In this document: positions 23,289 through 36,445 of the stretch, piece after piece
Layout: the number at the start of each line of letters is the position of its first letter
Position numbering within the stretch: position 1 is the stretch's first letter
Assembly: GCA_015146655.1 (NCBI GenBank)
Contig: VKHL01000002.1
Coordinates: 124,001 to 188,000 of the forward strand
Reading direction: 5' to 3'
Length of the DNA: 64,000 bases
From: Ochromonas danica
Taxonomy: Eukaryota > Sar > Chrysophyceae > Chromulinales > Chromulinaceae
Notes under the pieces: model-generated
The model's database searches: none
Told to the model about the DNA's origin: nothing
The model's input: only the letters and a program-made list of their open reading frames with translations
Program-made: the position numbers and the translations under genes

Positions 23289-25409
23289 TCAGGTTGTAGC
23301 GGAGGGACTGGAGGAGATGATCTGACAGGTCTTGGCATCCACCACTGTCTCCAAAAGAACTTGATTAGCAGCAAGACCGCTTAAGACCTGGAGACGGAAT
23401 TGCGTTAGCTTCTGGGTATGGTGGTCTACTTCCAAGAGAAGTCTCCCAAAGTTTGGACCACGAACAAAGGAACATTCAGGATGAGTGCGAAGGTTCAAAG
23501 GATCCTTACGAAAGTCTGCGCAGGTATAGTTCACAGCAGTAGAATAGGATAGTCCCGAAGACATTACTTGATAAAGTGGTTTCTCGCCTTTGAGTGGATA
23601 GTAACTAGTCGCTGCAGTATTTCCAGGTTGTAATACTTTAATATCCGAGAAGTGATAGTCTCCAGTGAGGACAATTGCACAACCAGAAGACTGCGAGATC
23701 GTGTAGAGTATTTCTTGTTGTGCTGCAGTATAACAGTCAAGATTATCACCTCCACATCGACAAGTGCTATTGGGTAGGGAAGGAGAACATGGTTGACCAC
23801 GTGGATCAGCCAAGAGAACAGAGCCTGAGATGAAGACTTGAAGCGGAGCTCGAGATCGTTGCACAGCATCTCTCAACCAACGGCGTTGACCTGACCCAAG
23901 AACCTCACATAGTGGGCTATCCTGATAGACATCCACAGGATCCAATGATGAAGGTCGTCTTAGCTGTCCTGAGGAAGTATCATAATACAGTGGCAATAGA
24001 CCATATCCAGCGAAAGATGGATCACAAGCATAACGATAGTATTCGTGACTTTTCGAATCAGCCTTACGACACCATCCAAAGAAGATATCCTCATCTGTGC
24101 GACAGCATGAACCTCGACCATGTAGCCCACCATGCAAGAAGTCTTCACACCATGCTTTCTCAGCCAAATGATGCCAAGAAGTAGAAGAGGAAGATGATGA
24201 AAGCACAGCTTCACAATAATCGGCACGAGCCTCACATGGCAATGGATCTCGTTCATAGCGTTCATCCAATATGAACATATCAACTTGACTACCTTCTCCT
24301 TCATTGAAAGTAACAGTTTCATAAGCACCACGATGGGCATTTCGACGTGGACTATCAACATTTTCACCAATAGCATCAAGAAAAAGCTCTTTGAAGATAC
24401 GCTTCTGCGGTTCTCGCATATTACCATTATTCCAGCCAAAATCGTGATCATCATAAATACCTACATCACCAAACATGTAAATAATCAGTCAGTTTGAACG
24501 GATCTCATTAATGAAAGCCTTTACCTAACAACGCACGATCACAGAGTTCTGGATTGCTCCCTGGTGGAGGGAAAATACCCTTTTGCATAGCTTTTGGACA
24601 CATATAGTTGAGAAAGTTGAGGTAGGGACCTATTTTCATGGAAAGCAAGTGAATAGACAAGATTAACAACAACGACACGTAGAGGAGGCACAATGAGAAT
24701 GAACATGAATGAGCTAACCGCTTCTAAGCGCCTTTTCCCAACGATCACTTGCATATTCCACATCTCCTGCATGACAACCACTAGGAGGCTGAGCCAACCA
24801 ACTGGCTGAACAATTACATGATCTCTGCCAATCTTCTGAAGGTTCAAAAATAGAGCAACTTCTTGCCGTCTCATCCAAGTACACAAAATCACCCGTCCAA
24901 ATCCATGCATCCGGTTGGATAGGCAGAATAGCATCATCCCAGATTGATAAATCACGTAAATCATAAGATGAGCAACTACCAAAGGCAATGCTTTTCGCAT
25001 GGAAAGATGTGAAGGAGGAGGAAGTAGTTTCCAGACTCTTCTCAGATGAAAGGTTAGATAGAAAGAAGAAGACTGTATATAGGATGAAGACAATGGATAA
25101 GATAATGACAAAGATGATCAATTGATAATAACGTCGTTCTAACTTCTCATACATCACAGACAAGGAAGAAAGAGAAGTTATAGAAGAATCGTGCGCTGCT
25201 ATTGATGATGATACTGATAGTGATGATGATGGTTGTTGTCTATAGGAGTACTCCAAGTCATCATTTTCGCTATGACCACTCTGCCTTCTGTCATTCTTGC
25301 TGTCATGATGGTCATTGCCCATGAGACCATGTTGACTAGAGAGAAAGGTATCTAACTCTACCTCCTTGCTACGATCGTTTTTCAATGGCTGGTATGGATT
25401 TTTCTTCAT
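23289..25409 (-). CDS. Membrane-anchored PhoD-like phosphatase
   Basis: Three exons (24719-25409, 24525-24629, 23289-24460) join in frame to 655 residues. The first 80 residues are cytosolic, polar and Ser-rich. One membrane segment follows (YYQLIIFVIILSIVFILYTV), making a type II protein with its enzyme domain outside or lumenal. PhoD/metallophosphatase motifs: IAFGSCSSYD, WIWTGDFVYLDE (metal-binding Asp), YDDHDFGWNN (the family's D-D-H-D) and VLTGDYHFSDI (late His ligand). Many Cys suggest an oxidising compartment. PhoD-like enzymes cleave phosphodiesters and phosphomonoesters using Ca or Fe and help phosphate scavenging. No phosphate-response site was recognised. Start chosen at the first ATG, 25409. 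Confidence 0.9.
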
Positions 25410-25969
25410 GATAATAATAAAATGATAATGATCACTAGAGGGATAATCGTTTCGAGGATAATATGACTAAAGAATGTCCATCAACAAAAAACAACAACGA
25501 ATCAGGAGATTCGCCACCTTTTGGGTATAGTTTCGGAGTTTCGTAGTTTCGATATTTCGGAGTGTTTGATCACTGCTGGGTGTGATGATGACTGCTGCTG
25601 GGTTTCGAGTTACTGTAGACTAGTCTACTAGAAGACTACAGTAGTGTAGTTGTAGAGCATGATCAGGAATTGAAGACAATTCTTATACAAGTTTACAAAT
25701 GAGCTAATAGCACTAAACAATAAAAAAGTATAACAGGGTAATGTATAACAGGATAGTTTTGAGTTTTCTACCATGTAAAAAACACATCGGTTAGTGGCAG
25801 CACATCGCATCGTTATATAAGCCACCATACAATAATACATCAATCAAAATCGTTGATTCTGCACGATATAAGCTTTTCATTTTCACCATGGACAATAAGG
25901 ATTGGTATAAACAGCGCAAGAATGATACAAGTAATGAATAATAAATACTGAAGGAGAGACTTTAGATAC
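25410..25969. other. Intergenic with TTTCG-rich tract and palindrome
   Basis: A run of TTTCG units at about 25528-25562 and the palindrome TAGACTAGTCTA at 25616-25627 lie upstream of the phosphatase gene. The remainder is the 3' flank of the permease gene. No gene seen. Confidence 0.5.
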
Positions 25970-27960
25970 TTAAGGCACTACTGAGATTGTCGTGCCTAGA
26001 GGTGCACTCGGAGAAACTTTGTTACCTTTCATACCCACACCATTCCCTGCCATGATGTTTGCAGCTACAGCAGGATCGACGCTGTTGGAAACCGGAGCTG
26101 AGATGGTAACGGTCTTGTTAAAGACATATTTCATTATGGTTGAAAGAATAGCAGATGACATGTCACTCTTTTTGCTCTTATTCGTTGTGGCATCTCGACG
26201 CTTCTTATTCGCTACAATGAATACAGAATTATTAGACAGGAAGCAAAAACAACAACAAAAACAGAAAACTGCTTACCATTGACAATATAGGCTTTCATGA
26301 ACTTATCCTGTTCTTCTTTTGAAAAGAACTGTGTCTTGCTTGCCACCAACACGTAATAGATCATGCATATCCCAAAGAAGACACCTTGGCCCATTCCAAT
26401 ACCTCTCCGGTTCTCTGGCTCGCTGAAATAGTAGATGTTGATGCAGATTGTCGCAGAAAATACCATAAGCACCGCCGCGCCAACCATGCCAAAAGGACTT
26501 ACAAATCCTCTCTCCATGCCACTAAACCGCGTGGCAAAAACAAGATAAGCCCCCATAGCAAAAGCAAGTACTACACTGGCATGCAAGCCTGCCACGGAGA
26601 GAATAGGAAGGAAGTACGCAACCCTAGAGTAATATGAACCCAGTAAAATCACGTAACTAAACAAACAAGTGGTCATAATAGCCAAGATGGGTTTGGTTTC
26701 TTGCACCACGGGCTCTTTCTGTGAGGCATTCACAACATCTCCATTTTGTTCAGGCAGAGGGAGGGCGTCATCTTTTGTCTGCACTATAGCTAGAAAGTTA
26801 GGAAGTAGCCCAGAGCAGGCCATTGAACAAATTTGTCGCCCTCCAGCAAAGGTCATGGCTAACAGACCGCCAAGCAGAGGAGGTAGAGAAAACAAGGAGA
26901 GATAACGTTGGTCTACCCCATCTCCCAATGTGGTCTCTACTCCCAAGCTGTAGGGGAAAGCGTATAACATGAATTTGAGATAGTTGACTTCATACATACG
27001 AGCGCAAATGATGGTGGAAATGGCAATAACGCCACTGCTACACATAACCAAAAGCATCGCCCAGGGCACCACTTTGTTCGACTAAATAGCAGTTAATACA
27101 CAATCAAAACTCATACTAAAGCAATTAAAAGATAGTAAAAAGCGCTTACATGATCACTTGCGCAGGTTCGCACATCATCGATACCTATGAATAAGAAGGC
27201 GCTATAGGGCAAGATGTGTAAGAAATGCTCAAGACTGTTGTCGAAGTGATTGAATCGTGGGCCAAGGTTACGAATCTTGCCATATTGTATCGCTCCAAAG
27301 ATAAATATGAGCTGAACAATGAGCGTGGCAATGGCAACCACACCCCAGCACCACCAGATGACTTTCGTGCCCATCATTGGTACGACAATACACAGAATAT
27401 AGAGACCCAACCAAATTACTGGTAACCAGGTATCTTGATCGAAATCGAAGCAATCAACGAAGACTTGAGTAATGAGATCACTGAGTGCGGCGGTGTACAT
27501 AATAAACTTGCTTGCTTCCATCACGCCAGTGATGTAGCCAATGGTAGAGCCTAGGGTACAACGCACATAGCCATAACATCCTCCTGAAAAGGGTACAATA
27601 GAGACAATCTCACTCAGAGAACATGTTAAAACGAGAAACGCCACTGCTGACACACACATGGCGAGCAAGAAAATATCAAAGCCATAAAGAGCCATCGCTA
27701 GAACACGGGAAATCAATATTAGTCATCAATCTAGGCATATACACTATATCCTACCTCCATTCCACAAAATCGATTGTTTACTATTGAGAATATTGATTCC
27801 TATAGAACACATTTTATCGATGATTAAAGAGGTCAGAAGCAGATTGGAACTCGAACTGATACTAACCAAGGGAGTAAATAAGAAAGTACTCTAATCGAAG
27901 ATGCTTATGGATCTTTGATGATCGACTCCATACATGATAGAAGAGATCAGACCAAGCCAT
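25970..27960 (-). CDS. APC-superfamily amino acid permease
   Basis: Five exons (27867-27960, 27755-27799, 27150-27697, 26277-27081, 25970-26211) join in frame to 577 residues. About 12 membrane helices are visible. Helix 1 is shifted to GAMALYGFDIFLLAMCVSA; the broken-helix glycine motif of APC carriers is matched by PFSGGCYGYVRCTLGSTIGY, typical of the ethanolamine/amino-acid permease branch. Other helices: LPVIWLGLYILCIVVPMMG, WCWGVVAIATLIVQLIFIFG, AMLLVMCSSGVIAISTI and SVAGLHASVVLAFAMGAYLV. The N-terminus of about 45 residues is coded by two small exons. The C-terminal exon is a Ser/Thr/Val-rich cytosolic tail. It probably imports amino acids or related amines with protons or sodium at the plasma membrane; substrate unknown. 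Confidence 0.88.
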
Positions 27961-28635
27961 GACTCACGTTTGTTTCTGTTCTTGTATCAACCATCAAACA
28001 TCAGCAGAGCTGACGATTCACCGGAATCTTCCGTTCTGAGTTCCGCTTTGGCAGAGGAGAGGGAACTTTAACTTAACCGGTTAAGGAATCACAGCGTGCC
28101 GTTGCAATTCCGAAATCCTCTGTTTTGGATACATATCCGGATATACAGTAAGAGGCACCATTGTGTAGTTACCATGATGATCTTGTTCTGTATCTCTTAT
28201 CGCTTTGGTCTTATTTGTAAGATCGATCAAACATTACTGTCTTGCAAGATTAGCTTTACCAGTTGTGTTACAACATCCCATAGTCCCATCAGCCTTGGGT
28301 TATCATTGTCAACCAATCACTCTCACCCCCATCTATGTTATCCAACTACTTGACAAGAGATCCAACCAACGGAAATCCGGTAAATAGATATATGGATCAG
28401 TGCAGTAGGAATCCTGATAGAACTATCGACCGTTTAGCTAGTTTGATAATACACTCCAATATTCAATGTTCAATTATCCACGCAAGCATTTCTCTCCCGT
28501 CACATTACTTTACATTAGGAAGCGACAGAAAGCTAATCGGTTATCACCTTCACCACTGCAAGTTCATCTTATCTAATTATTTAGCTGCACGAACAAACCA
28601 TTAAAGCCTTTTCACAACAAACCTGTTGGATTTCT
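27961..28635. other. Intergenic with CTTAACCGGTTAAG palindrome
   Basis: A perfect 14-bp palindrome CTTAACCGGTTAAG sits at 28072-28085, 112 bp upstream of the permease ATG, and carries the recurrent TTAAG half-site. ATATCCGGATAT-type palindrome follows near 28133. The rest is 3' flank of the piggyBac-derived gene. Confidence 0.5.
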
Positions 28636-30692
28636 TTAAGAAGAAGCCTTGTGTAATGCAAAACAAGGCTTCATCTTTGCTGTTGAGTCACTGCAGATGC
28701 CGAACAGCTTCTTTGTCTCAATATTCGAACACTTCAAGCAGAACTTACGAGTCTTGCCACCACAGATCTTGCATTTCAACTGCCAATCCTTATGCGTATG
28801 TTCTCGATCCAGCTGTTGGATAGCTACCTGTACAGAGACCAATCGATGCTCCTGAGAAAGTCATACCACGAATGAGTGGAAGCACATATGAATAAGTTGA
28901 CGATATCATTGCTTACATCACAATCAGAAGAAGAAGAAGAAGGAATAAACGCAGTCGAAACCAGAGGAATGGCCGCAACATGATCCGCATCGTAAGAGTT
29001 ATGAATCATCTGATGAGCTAAACGTCCGCAGAAAGCTAACAGCTCTTGTGCAACATGTTCGGGATCGTGGTGATGGAAGTCCATAGTCGCAGATCGATAA
29101 GCGAAGAAGGCATCAACAATAATCATGCCCCAAACAGAGGCAAAGATCTGTTGCCAGCCATTCTGTGCAGCCTTAAACGAATTCTCGATTCCAAGCCGCC
29201 CTTCTCGATAGTAGTCATGCACATTGACCGCAGTGACCCCTTTGAAATAGATATCAAGACATTTCGGATAGGGTAGTGTGGAGACATCACCATAACCATT
29301 CATCGGCATTGTCAAATGCACAGGTTCTGTTGTAGAACAATTTGCTAGCAAAGCAATCGATCGCTTGCCTTTCCACCAAACTACATGCATTGGGCGATTA
29401 GCATACTCCTCTGAGTCTCCAGGCAAACGGTAGGACGATGACAACACCTTGATAGACCCTCGACTTTCTTTGCCCAGCTGATCTCTATACTTCTCAAGAT
29501 AAGTGGCTGGGAACTTCAGAGAATGTTTCTTCACACCTCCAAGGTACTTCAATCCCACAGCCTCGCAAGCCTGTAAGCACTCCACAGAAGAGAATGCACG
29601 ATTTACTGTGACCACACGAGGTTCCTTCTGATGCCATGGCTCAGTGAGACGCATGACAAGGGCAGTGGCAGGACTATAATTGTGTGGAGCAGTGCGATAA
29701 GGTTTTTGATTCATCACGTGCTCACTCTCAATGAACTCCAAGCGAAGCATTATACCTGTTGTAGCATCCACACAACACTTTAGCTGTGTGTCCTTAAAGA
29801 AGTCAAGCTGGCTCGCCCAGTTAGATGGTTGAGGATAAATCCATGATTGCAAGGTTTCACGCTGCCAACCAGACCAGTTCGTGAAGCTCTCACTAATGCA
29901 CAAGATACTGCCTGGGCGAATACAGTGCTCTCGGCGATTATTAAAAGCTTGAATAAAGGACAGCACGCCATGCAGTGTTCCCTGGGGTGCAATATGAGAA
30001 GGAGGTCCCTGTTCCAGTGACCACAAAGAGTTGAGTTGCTCCCAACGACTTTTCAACATTCCAAACCTCTCTCCGTATCGAGGAGATCTGAAGATAGTTC
30101 CCAGCTCTTGTACACTATTCCAGAAATCTCCGTTGACAACACCCATCTTCAAATCCAAGGCCATCGCTAGTCGAATACCAAACATGCGATAGAGTTCTCC
30201 TCTCGAAACAGGTGGTAGATTCTGAGAGGCGAGGTTAATATTGGTGGCGTCCAAGATCGATGGGATACAATCAGTAGGGAACATGAAGTTAAAATAGTCC
30301 AATTCTTTCATGCGTCCAGTTTCAATCTTAAACTTATCTTCATCACTCCACAGCAGTTCTGTATGAACAGTGCAATGAGAAGAATGGTCCACGGTAATAC
30401 CGTGCATGGCCTCTTCCCAGACTTGTCCATCCACGTTAAGATATTCCAGAGAAGTTGGAATAGCCGGTAAACTAGCTGGAAAAGCTGTTAGAGGTGCACC
30501 ATGAGGAAGATGAGGATGAGTGTGAGGATGGTGATCAACCTCATCAAAGAACTCCGCCCCTGAAGAATCACCATCATCATCTTGAAATAGCATGATCTCA
30601 TTTTGATTCGGCACTAAACTAGGAGAATAAATCCTTTTCCTTGAATTAGGATCTTCTATTTCATTGCGACGTTTCTTCTTATCATCCATCAT
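28636..30692 (-). CDS. piggyBac transposase-derived protein with altered catalytic residues
   Basis: Two exons (28917-30692, 28636-28851) join in frame to 663 residues. It matches the DDE_Tnp_1_7 (piggyBac) fold: the leading helical domain (DYFNFMFPTDCIPSILDATN), a long DDE domain, and the C-terminal cysteine-rich zinc finger (CKICGGKTRKFCLKC, then ICSDSTAKMKPCFALH). At the first catalytic position, where transposases have D-E-x-(M/L), it reads CISESFTNWSG, with no Asp. At the second, usually VxxDxFFSS, it reads VVTVNRAFSS, Asn for Asp. VNVHDYYREGRLG may hold the third. The frame is intact over 2 kb and spliced, and no terminal repeats are seen. I infer a domesticated host gene with DNA-binding function kept and cleavage lost. 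Divergent from Fused. Confidence 0.85.
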
Positions 30693-31267
30693 ATTTTTGG
30701 TTTCTTAGTGGTTTTTGAATTTACTGTGGATTTTGTTTTCTTTCAAGAAAGCAATGCAATGGTGTGATTCGAGGTCAACTCGAATAAAATCAACTTTTCA
30801 AACAAAAGATAAGTTAACCGCTCGATGTCAAGCTCTTCAGTCAAATGTTCTTCAGGTAGTTCAAGTTCTTGACTCCTCACAAATCTCAGCAAAGCAAAGC
30901 TAGACAAAGGCAAGAGATGTCTTCACGGATCCGGGATGATGACCATACAAACCTCGAACCGGGACGGACTGAGAGGAAATGGTTAAGTTCACCTACTAAA
31001 TCCTGATAATCACACTTTAACCTATCTTTTCACTATCTCAAACTCATAATTCCATGTTATGCGAGGAGAGAAGTAATCCACGCAATATAATAATAATAGA
31101 CACTTTTTGTTTTTTTGAATTATAATTGTCTTGCGTGTTGAATGAACGCTCATTGTTGATGAAGACGTTTGAATTACACGCCATGATCAGCAGCAGACAA
31201 AACCAAAAGCAAAAAAAAAAAGAATTAAAAATCAAAGGAATATAGTGATCTATTTTATATTAATAAA
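30693..31267. other. Divergent promoter between piggyBac-derived gene and Fused
   Basis: Contains AAGTTAACCG at 30811 and GGTTAAGTTCACC near 30980, variants of the recurrent motif, and an A-tract at 31211. No gene seen. Confidence 0.4.
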
Positions 31268-34200
31268 ATGGAGAATTATGTGATAATAGAGCATATAGGA
31301 GAAGGTTCTTTTGGGAAAGTGTATAAGGTAAGTTGCATCCTGTCATCATGTCATCATGTCTCTCTCATTGTCTATCAAATTCACTGACCGACCTTCTCTA
31401 TCTCATGTCTACATGCTTCTCTCTATATATCTCTCCCATCCTCTCTCTCCAAATCATCTCCATGACTGACTCTTCTCCAACAATGACTGACTGATCTCAT
31501 ACAATTCCATGCCTGTAATTAACATCATGTTACTACCTCTACTACCACTACTACCACTACTTATACATGAACTATTTACAATCAATCACTATATACCAAT
31601 AGGCACGAAGAAAGAATACTGGTTTTACAGTTGCTATGAAATTTATTAATAAACATGGTAAAAGTGAAAAAGATCTGAAAAATCTACGACAAGAAATTGG
31701 AATTTTACGAACATTAAATCATGAAAATATAATTTTAATGTTTGATGCCTTTGAAACAGAAAGAGAATTCTGTGTAGTAACAGAATATGGACAAGGTGAA
31801 CTTTTTGATATTTTACAAGATGATCAAAGATTACCTGAAAAAACAGTTCAACAAATAGCAAAACAATTAATTAAAGCATTATATTATCTTCATTCAAATC
31901 GTATTATACATCGTGATATGAAACCACAAAATGTCTTAATAGGATCAAATGGACGTGTTAAATTATGTGATTTTGGATTTGCACGTGCTATGTCAACAAA
32001 TACGATTGTTTTGACATCAATTAAAGGAACACCTTTATATATGAGTCCTGAATTAGTAAAAGAACAACCATATGATGCAACCTCTGATTTATGGTCATTA
32101 GGTGTTATTCTTTATGAACTATTTGTTGGACAACCACCATTTTATACTAATAGTATTTATTCTTTAATTAATCATATTGTTAAAGATCCTGTGAAATATC
32201 CTAATGATATGTCCAAAGAATTTAAATCTTTCTTACAAGGTTTATTACAAAAAAATCCAACCAAACGATTAAATTGGCCACATCTATTAGATCATCCTTT
32301 TGTACGTGAGACAGAAATTGATCGTGAAAGATCACGTGCTGAAAGGTTACGATATCAAAGTTGTGGTTTAACAAATGGTCCAAGAGAAAGATTAGAAGTT
32401 ATTGTTGGTGCAGAAAAGATGAATCTTTTTAGTACACAATCTTTTATTATGCCAAGTGGGAAGAATGGTAGTAGTAGTAATAATAATATGATGGTTGGAC
32501 TAGGAGGAGATGATCTACCACATGCAATAAATGTGAAAGAACGTGTACAAAGATTACAAGAAGAGAAAGAAGTTTATCGTGAACGTGCTTTAGCATTACG
32601 AATAGCACAAGAAAAAGTTGAAAAAGAACGTTTAGAGAAGGAAGAACAACAACGTATCTTACAAGAAGAACGTGAAATTATAGCACGACAAAAGGCTATG
32701 GCTACTACTACCACTACCACTACGGCGGTGGCAGCAGCTACAACAACATCCTCAGCATCTTTGGAAACTTCTTCTGTTATGGTAGAAGCTGAGTTAAATC
32801 GTATGCGGTTTTTAGTACATAGTAATGATGGAGATAGTTCACAATTATTTAAAAGAGATCCAACGGCTAGATTGAATTTTAGTAATCTGACTATAGCATC
32901 AGATGATAGTAAAGTCTATTATAATCAAGATTCCAGTTTTTTGGAAGGAACAACAACAACAAGTCGTGCTAGTACAGCACCTGGTAATGTTATGCAACAT
33001 TCAACACGTAATCCTGCTATTGCTATGGTGGCCAGTGGTAGTGGTGGTGGCGGTGGGGGGATTTCTACAAACAAAACAACTGTTGCAGAAGCGAAACATG
33101 ATGTTAGACAACGACAACAACATCAGCAGAAGTCAATGGGTGGTGATGGTAGTGGTGGACTTCATTCATTCCTTGTAGAAGAGAAAAGTGTATTAGAAGT
33201 TTCATATGAAGAACCTGAAACACAACTTAGTGTTAATGTTTCATCTAATCATGAAGTAGTAGAAGAAGAAGAAGAAGTACAAGAGGATGATGATTATATT
33301 GATGATGATTTTGAAGAAACACAATCATTCATACATGATAACAACACAGCTAGTATGAATCATAATAATAATAACAATAACAATAACAATCAGAGTATAG
33401 AAGAAGATGATGATGATGAAGGAGATGATAATGATGACTATTATGCTGAACAGAAGGATAAGAGACAATCATCAAGAAGAAGTAATAAAGAAGTTATGAT
33501 AACATTTGCTCTTAATCGTGAAAGTTATCTCTATTGGATGTCATTATTAGAAGTGCATAGTATTCAACAGATAGAGCATGAACATGTTAGTAAACTTCAT
33601 ATAGAATGGGATAGTCTATGTGAAGGCTTTCTCTCTGTTCTATTACAACTTACAACATCATCTTCTTCTTCATCTACTAGTACTAGTTCTCTGTTAGAAT
33701 CACCTATCTTTGATCTATTCCATCAAGTAGTTGATCATTTAATCTCTTTTACCAAAGAGTCTTTGTTACTATTAGGGACTAATGATAGCAAAGACTATGA
33801 AGACAATGAAGATGATGAGAAGAGTTTTGCTTGGGCGATAGTATTAGGTCAAGTATTAACATCTTCTATTCCTTTGTTAGTGAAAGTAGCAGATCATCTT
33901 ATGGTATCTTCTCTCTCGAATGTTGTTTCATCATCACCAACCAAAGCAAGAATGAAAATCAACAGTACTAATAGTAATAGTAGTAATAGTAGTAGTTGGA
34001 CTATACCAATCTTTCGTAGTTGTCTTCATCTCTTAATAGAGATCTGTCTATTTCCTACTGTAGAAGAAGTCATAACAACAACTACTATAGCAACTATTAC
34101 TACTACTACCACTGCTACAACAACATCAACAACAAGTCGAAATCGTAGTTTTTCAACAATACAGAATCAAATTCAACGACCTCATATTATTGAAAAACTA

Positions 34201-36389
34201 ATAAAATCAGGTGGTTATAGTAAAGAGGATATTCTAGTTGGACGTTGTTTTACTTCAATATCTGATCGATGGACTTTATTATCTTGGGTTATTCATTCAT
34301 TAGAACAGAACTTACAGTTTACATCATCATCATCATCCTCTTCTGCTTCTTGTTGTTCGTCTTCATCATCAATCTCACAGTTAATTCTATTAGCTTTATA
34401 TGAAAAACTCTTAAAGAAAGCATCAGCTAATGTTCATAATATGTTAATAGCATTACAATTACCTGCTATTCTATGTGATTATATTAGTTCAGATAACACT
34501 TCATTATCTCTATTACCTAGATTACTATTGGCTCTAATTCAACCTGTTCATATGGATGACTTGAGTCAACCTTTTCCTTCTATCAACAATAGTGATCATC
34601 ATCATCTATTTAATGCAGAGGTTTTGTCTGATTCCATTGCTGCTTATCATCGTATTGCACGTGTTATTGGAGGGAAATTAATGGAAAACTCACATATTAA
34701 ACTTAATGCTTTATTACATCTTTTATCAAAAGCATGTGATGATGTCATTCATTCTGTTTATGATCAATCTACTAAAGCTAGTCGAATAGATCGTATCAGT
34801 CAGTTAACAGAGTTATTAGTATTCTTTCAACAACTTTGTTATATTAATGGACAAGGTATCTGTTACCTTGTTACACAATTCTATGATAATACTACTACTA
34901 CTAACACTAACACTGCTGGTGGTAGTAGTAGTGGTGGATATCTCATAGAGAAAGTGTTACGATTATTAAATTTGAATTATTATAATGATGATGATGACAG
35001 TAATACTGCTAATGCTGCTACTACTACTAATGCTATTGTTAATGGTAATGGTAATAGTAGTGGTAGTAGTTTACAATTATCTGTTTTTCATCTTTTATAT
35101 GAACTTATGTCAGCTAAAGTGATTGAAAGCAAAGTATTAAAAGATTGTATTCAACTGACATTTGATGTGTTAATAACAACAACTACTACTACTACTACTA
35201 CTACAATACAGAAACAACAGAAAGATGATGAAGAAGGAAGACCAACAACAACAGTAACAACAGTAGTAAGTAGTAGTACAATAGCAATAGCAGCTATGAT
35301 GATATTAGACACTGCCTTTGCTCTTATCTTATCTATTGATACTACTAATGGAGGATCATCATCATCATCATCATCAATGAATAACAATCGTAATAGTAAT
35401 GGTTTAGTAGATGATGATATGATACAACAATCCATTATGTTTAGTAAAGAAGAATGTAAACGATTAGAACAATTTATTGTTCGTAATTGTAATTCATTAG
35501 AGATTGTGAATGGTTATATACAGTCTCTCTATAAGAAGAGATTAGGTAGTAATAATGCTAATGCTACGATGATGAATAAGATTGATACTATGTCATCACC
35601 TTTGATATCAAGATTACCAATTTTAGGTCATTTAGATGGTATAACAGGATTATTATCCAAATTATTAAAACATTATACACCTTTTCGTCAAGAATTACTT
35701 CGTAATCATATTTTTGAATTAGTTTCTCAATTATTTACATCTTCTTCTAATAAAACAAAAGTGGAACTATCTCCATTAGGTGTATATTATATATTAACTA
35801 TCTTTAGTACCTATTGTTCTACAATATCTCATATGGCAGCATCAGATAAGAAAGAACATATTGATGCAGTACAAGATATTCTACAAAGAACAGTATCCAT
35901 TATACGTAAAACTTCACTATTATATAGTCTGTTGTTAACATTATCACCTGAGGTAAGTCTATCTATTGAATGAGATCTATCTATCTATCTGTAGGTTATG
36001 TCTAACATACTGTGTACTACTACTACCCATTGTGTTACGTAGTTCTTAGAGAGTGTATCTCAATGGGTCTCTCTAGTACATGCTGCATCATGTCAATCAG
36101 CTTGTGTCTTACAAGGATTACATGGACAAGGACAATTAATTGGACAAATTATGGCAACTATCATTTCCATTGCAAATCATGTCATAACTTGGGTGACATC
36201 TGGTTTCATTGCTCATAAGGATGATGCTCAATATCTATTTGAACAGATTTACAAACTGTCATTAATACCCATTTTACTCAAAATGGCCAAGGCATTTGGT
36301 CATTATCTTACTGGTAAAGCAATTGGTCAGTTAATGAATCTTTTGTCAGAGTTAATCTTATCGTCTTCGAAGTTTCTTCTTCAGGTAAT

Positions 36390-36445
<56 letters not shown>

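Noticed and set aside
30930-30970. GTTCGAGG on the minus strand resembling a tRNA T-loop
   Set aside because: The flanking bases do not form the 5-bp T-stem, and no acceptor or anticodon arms can be drawn.
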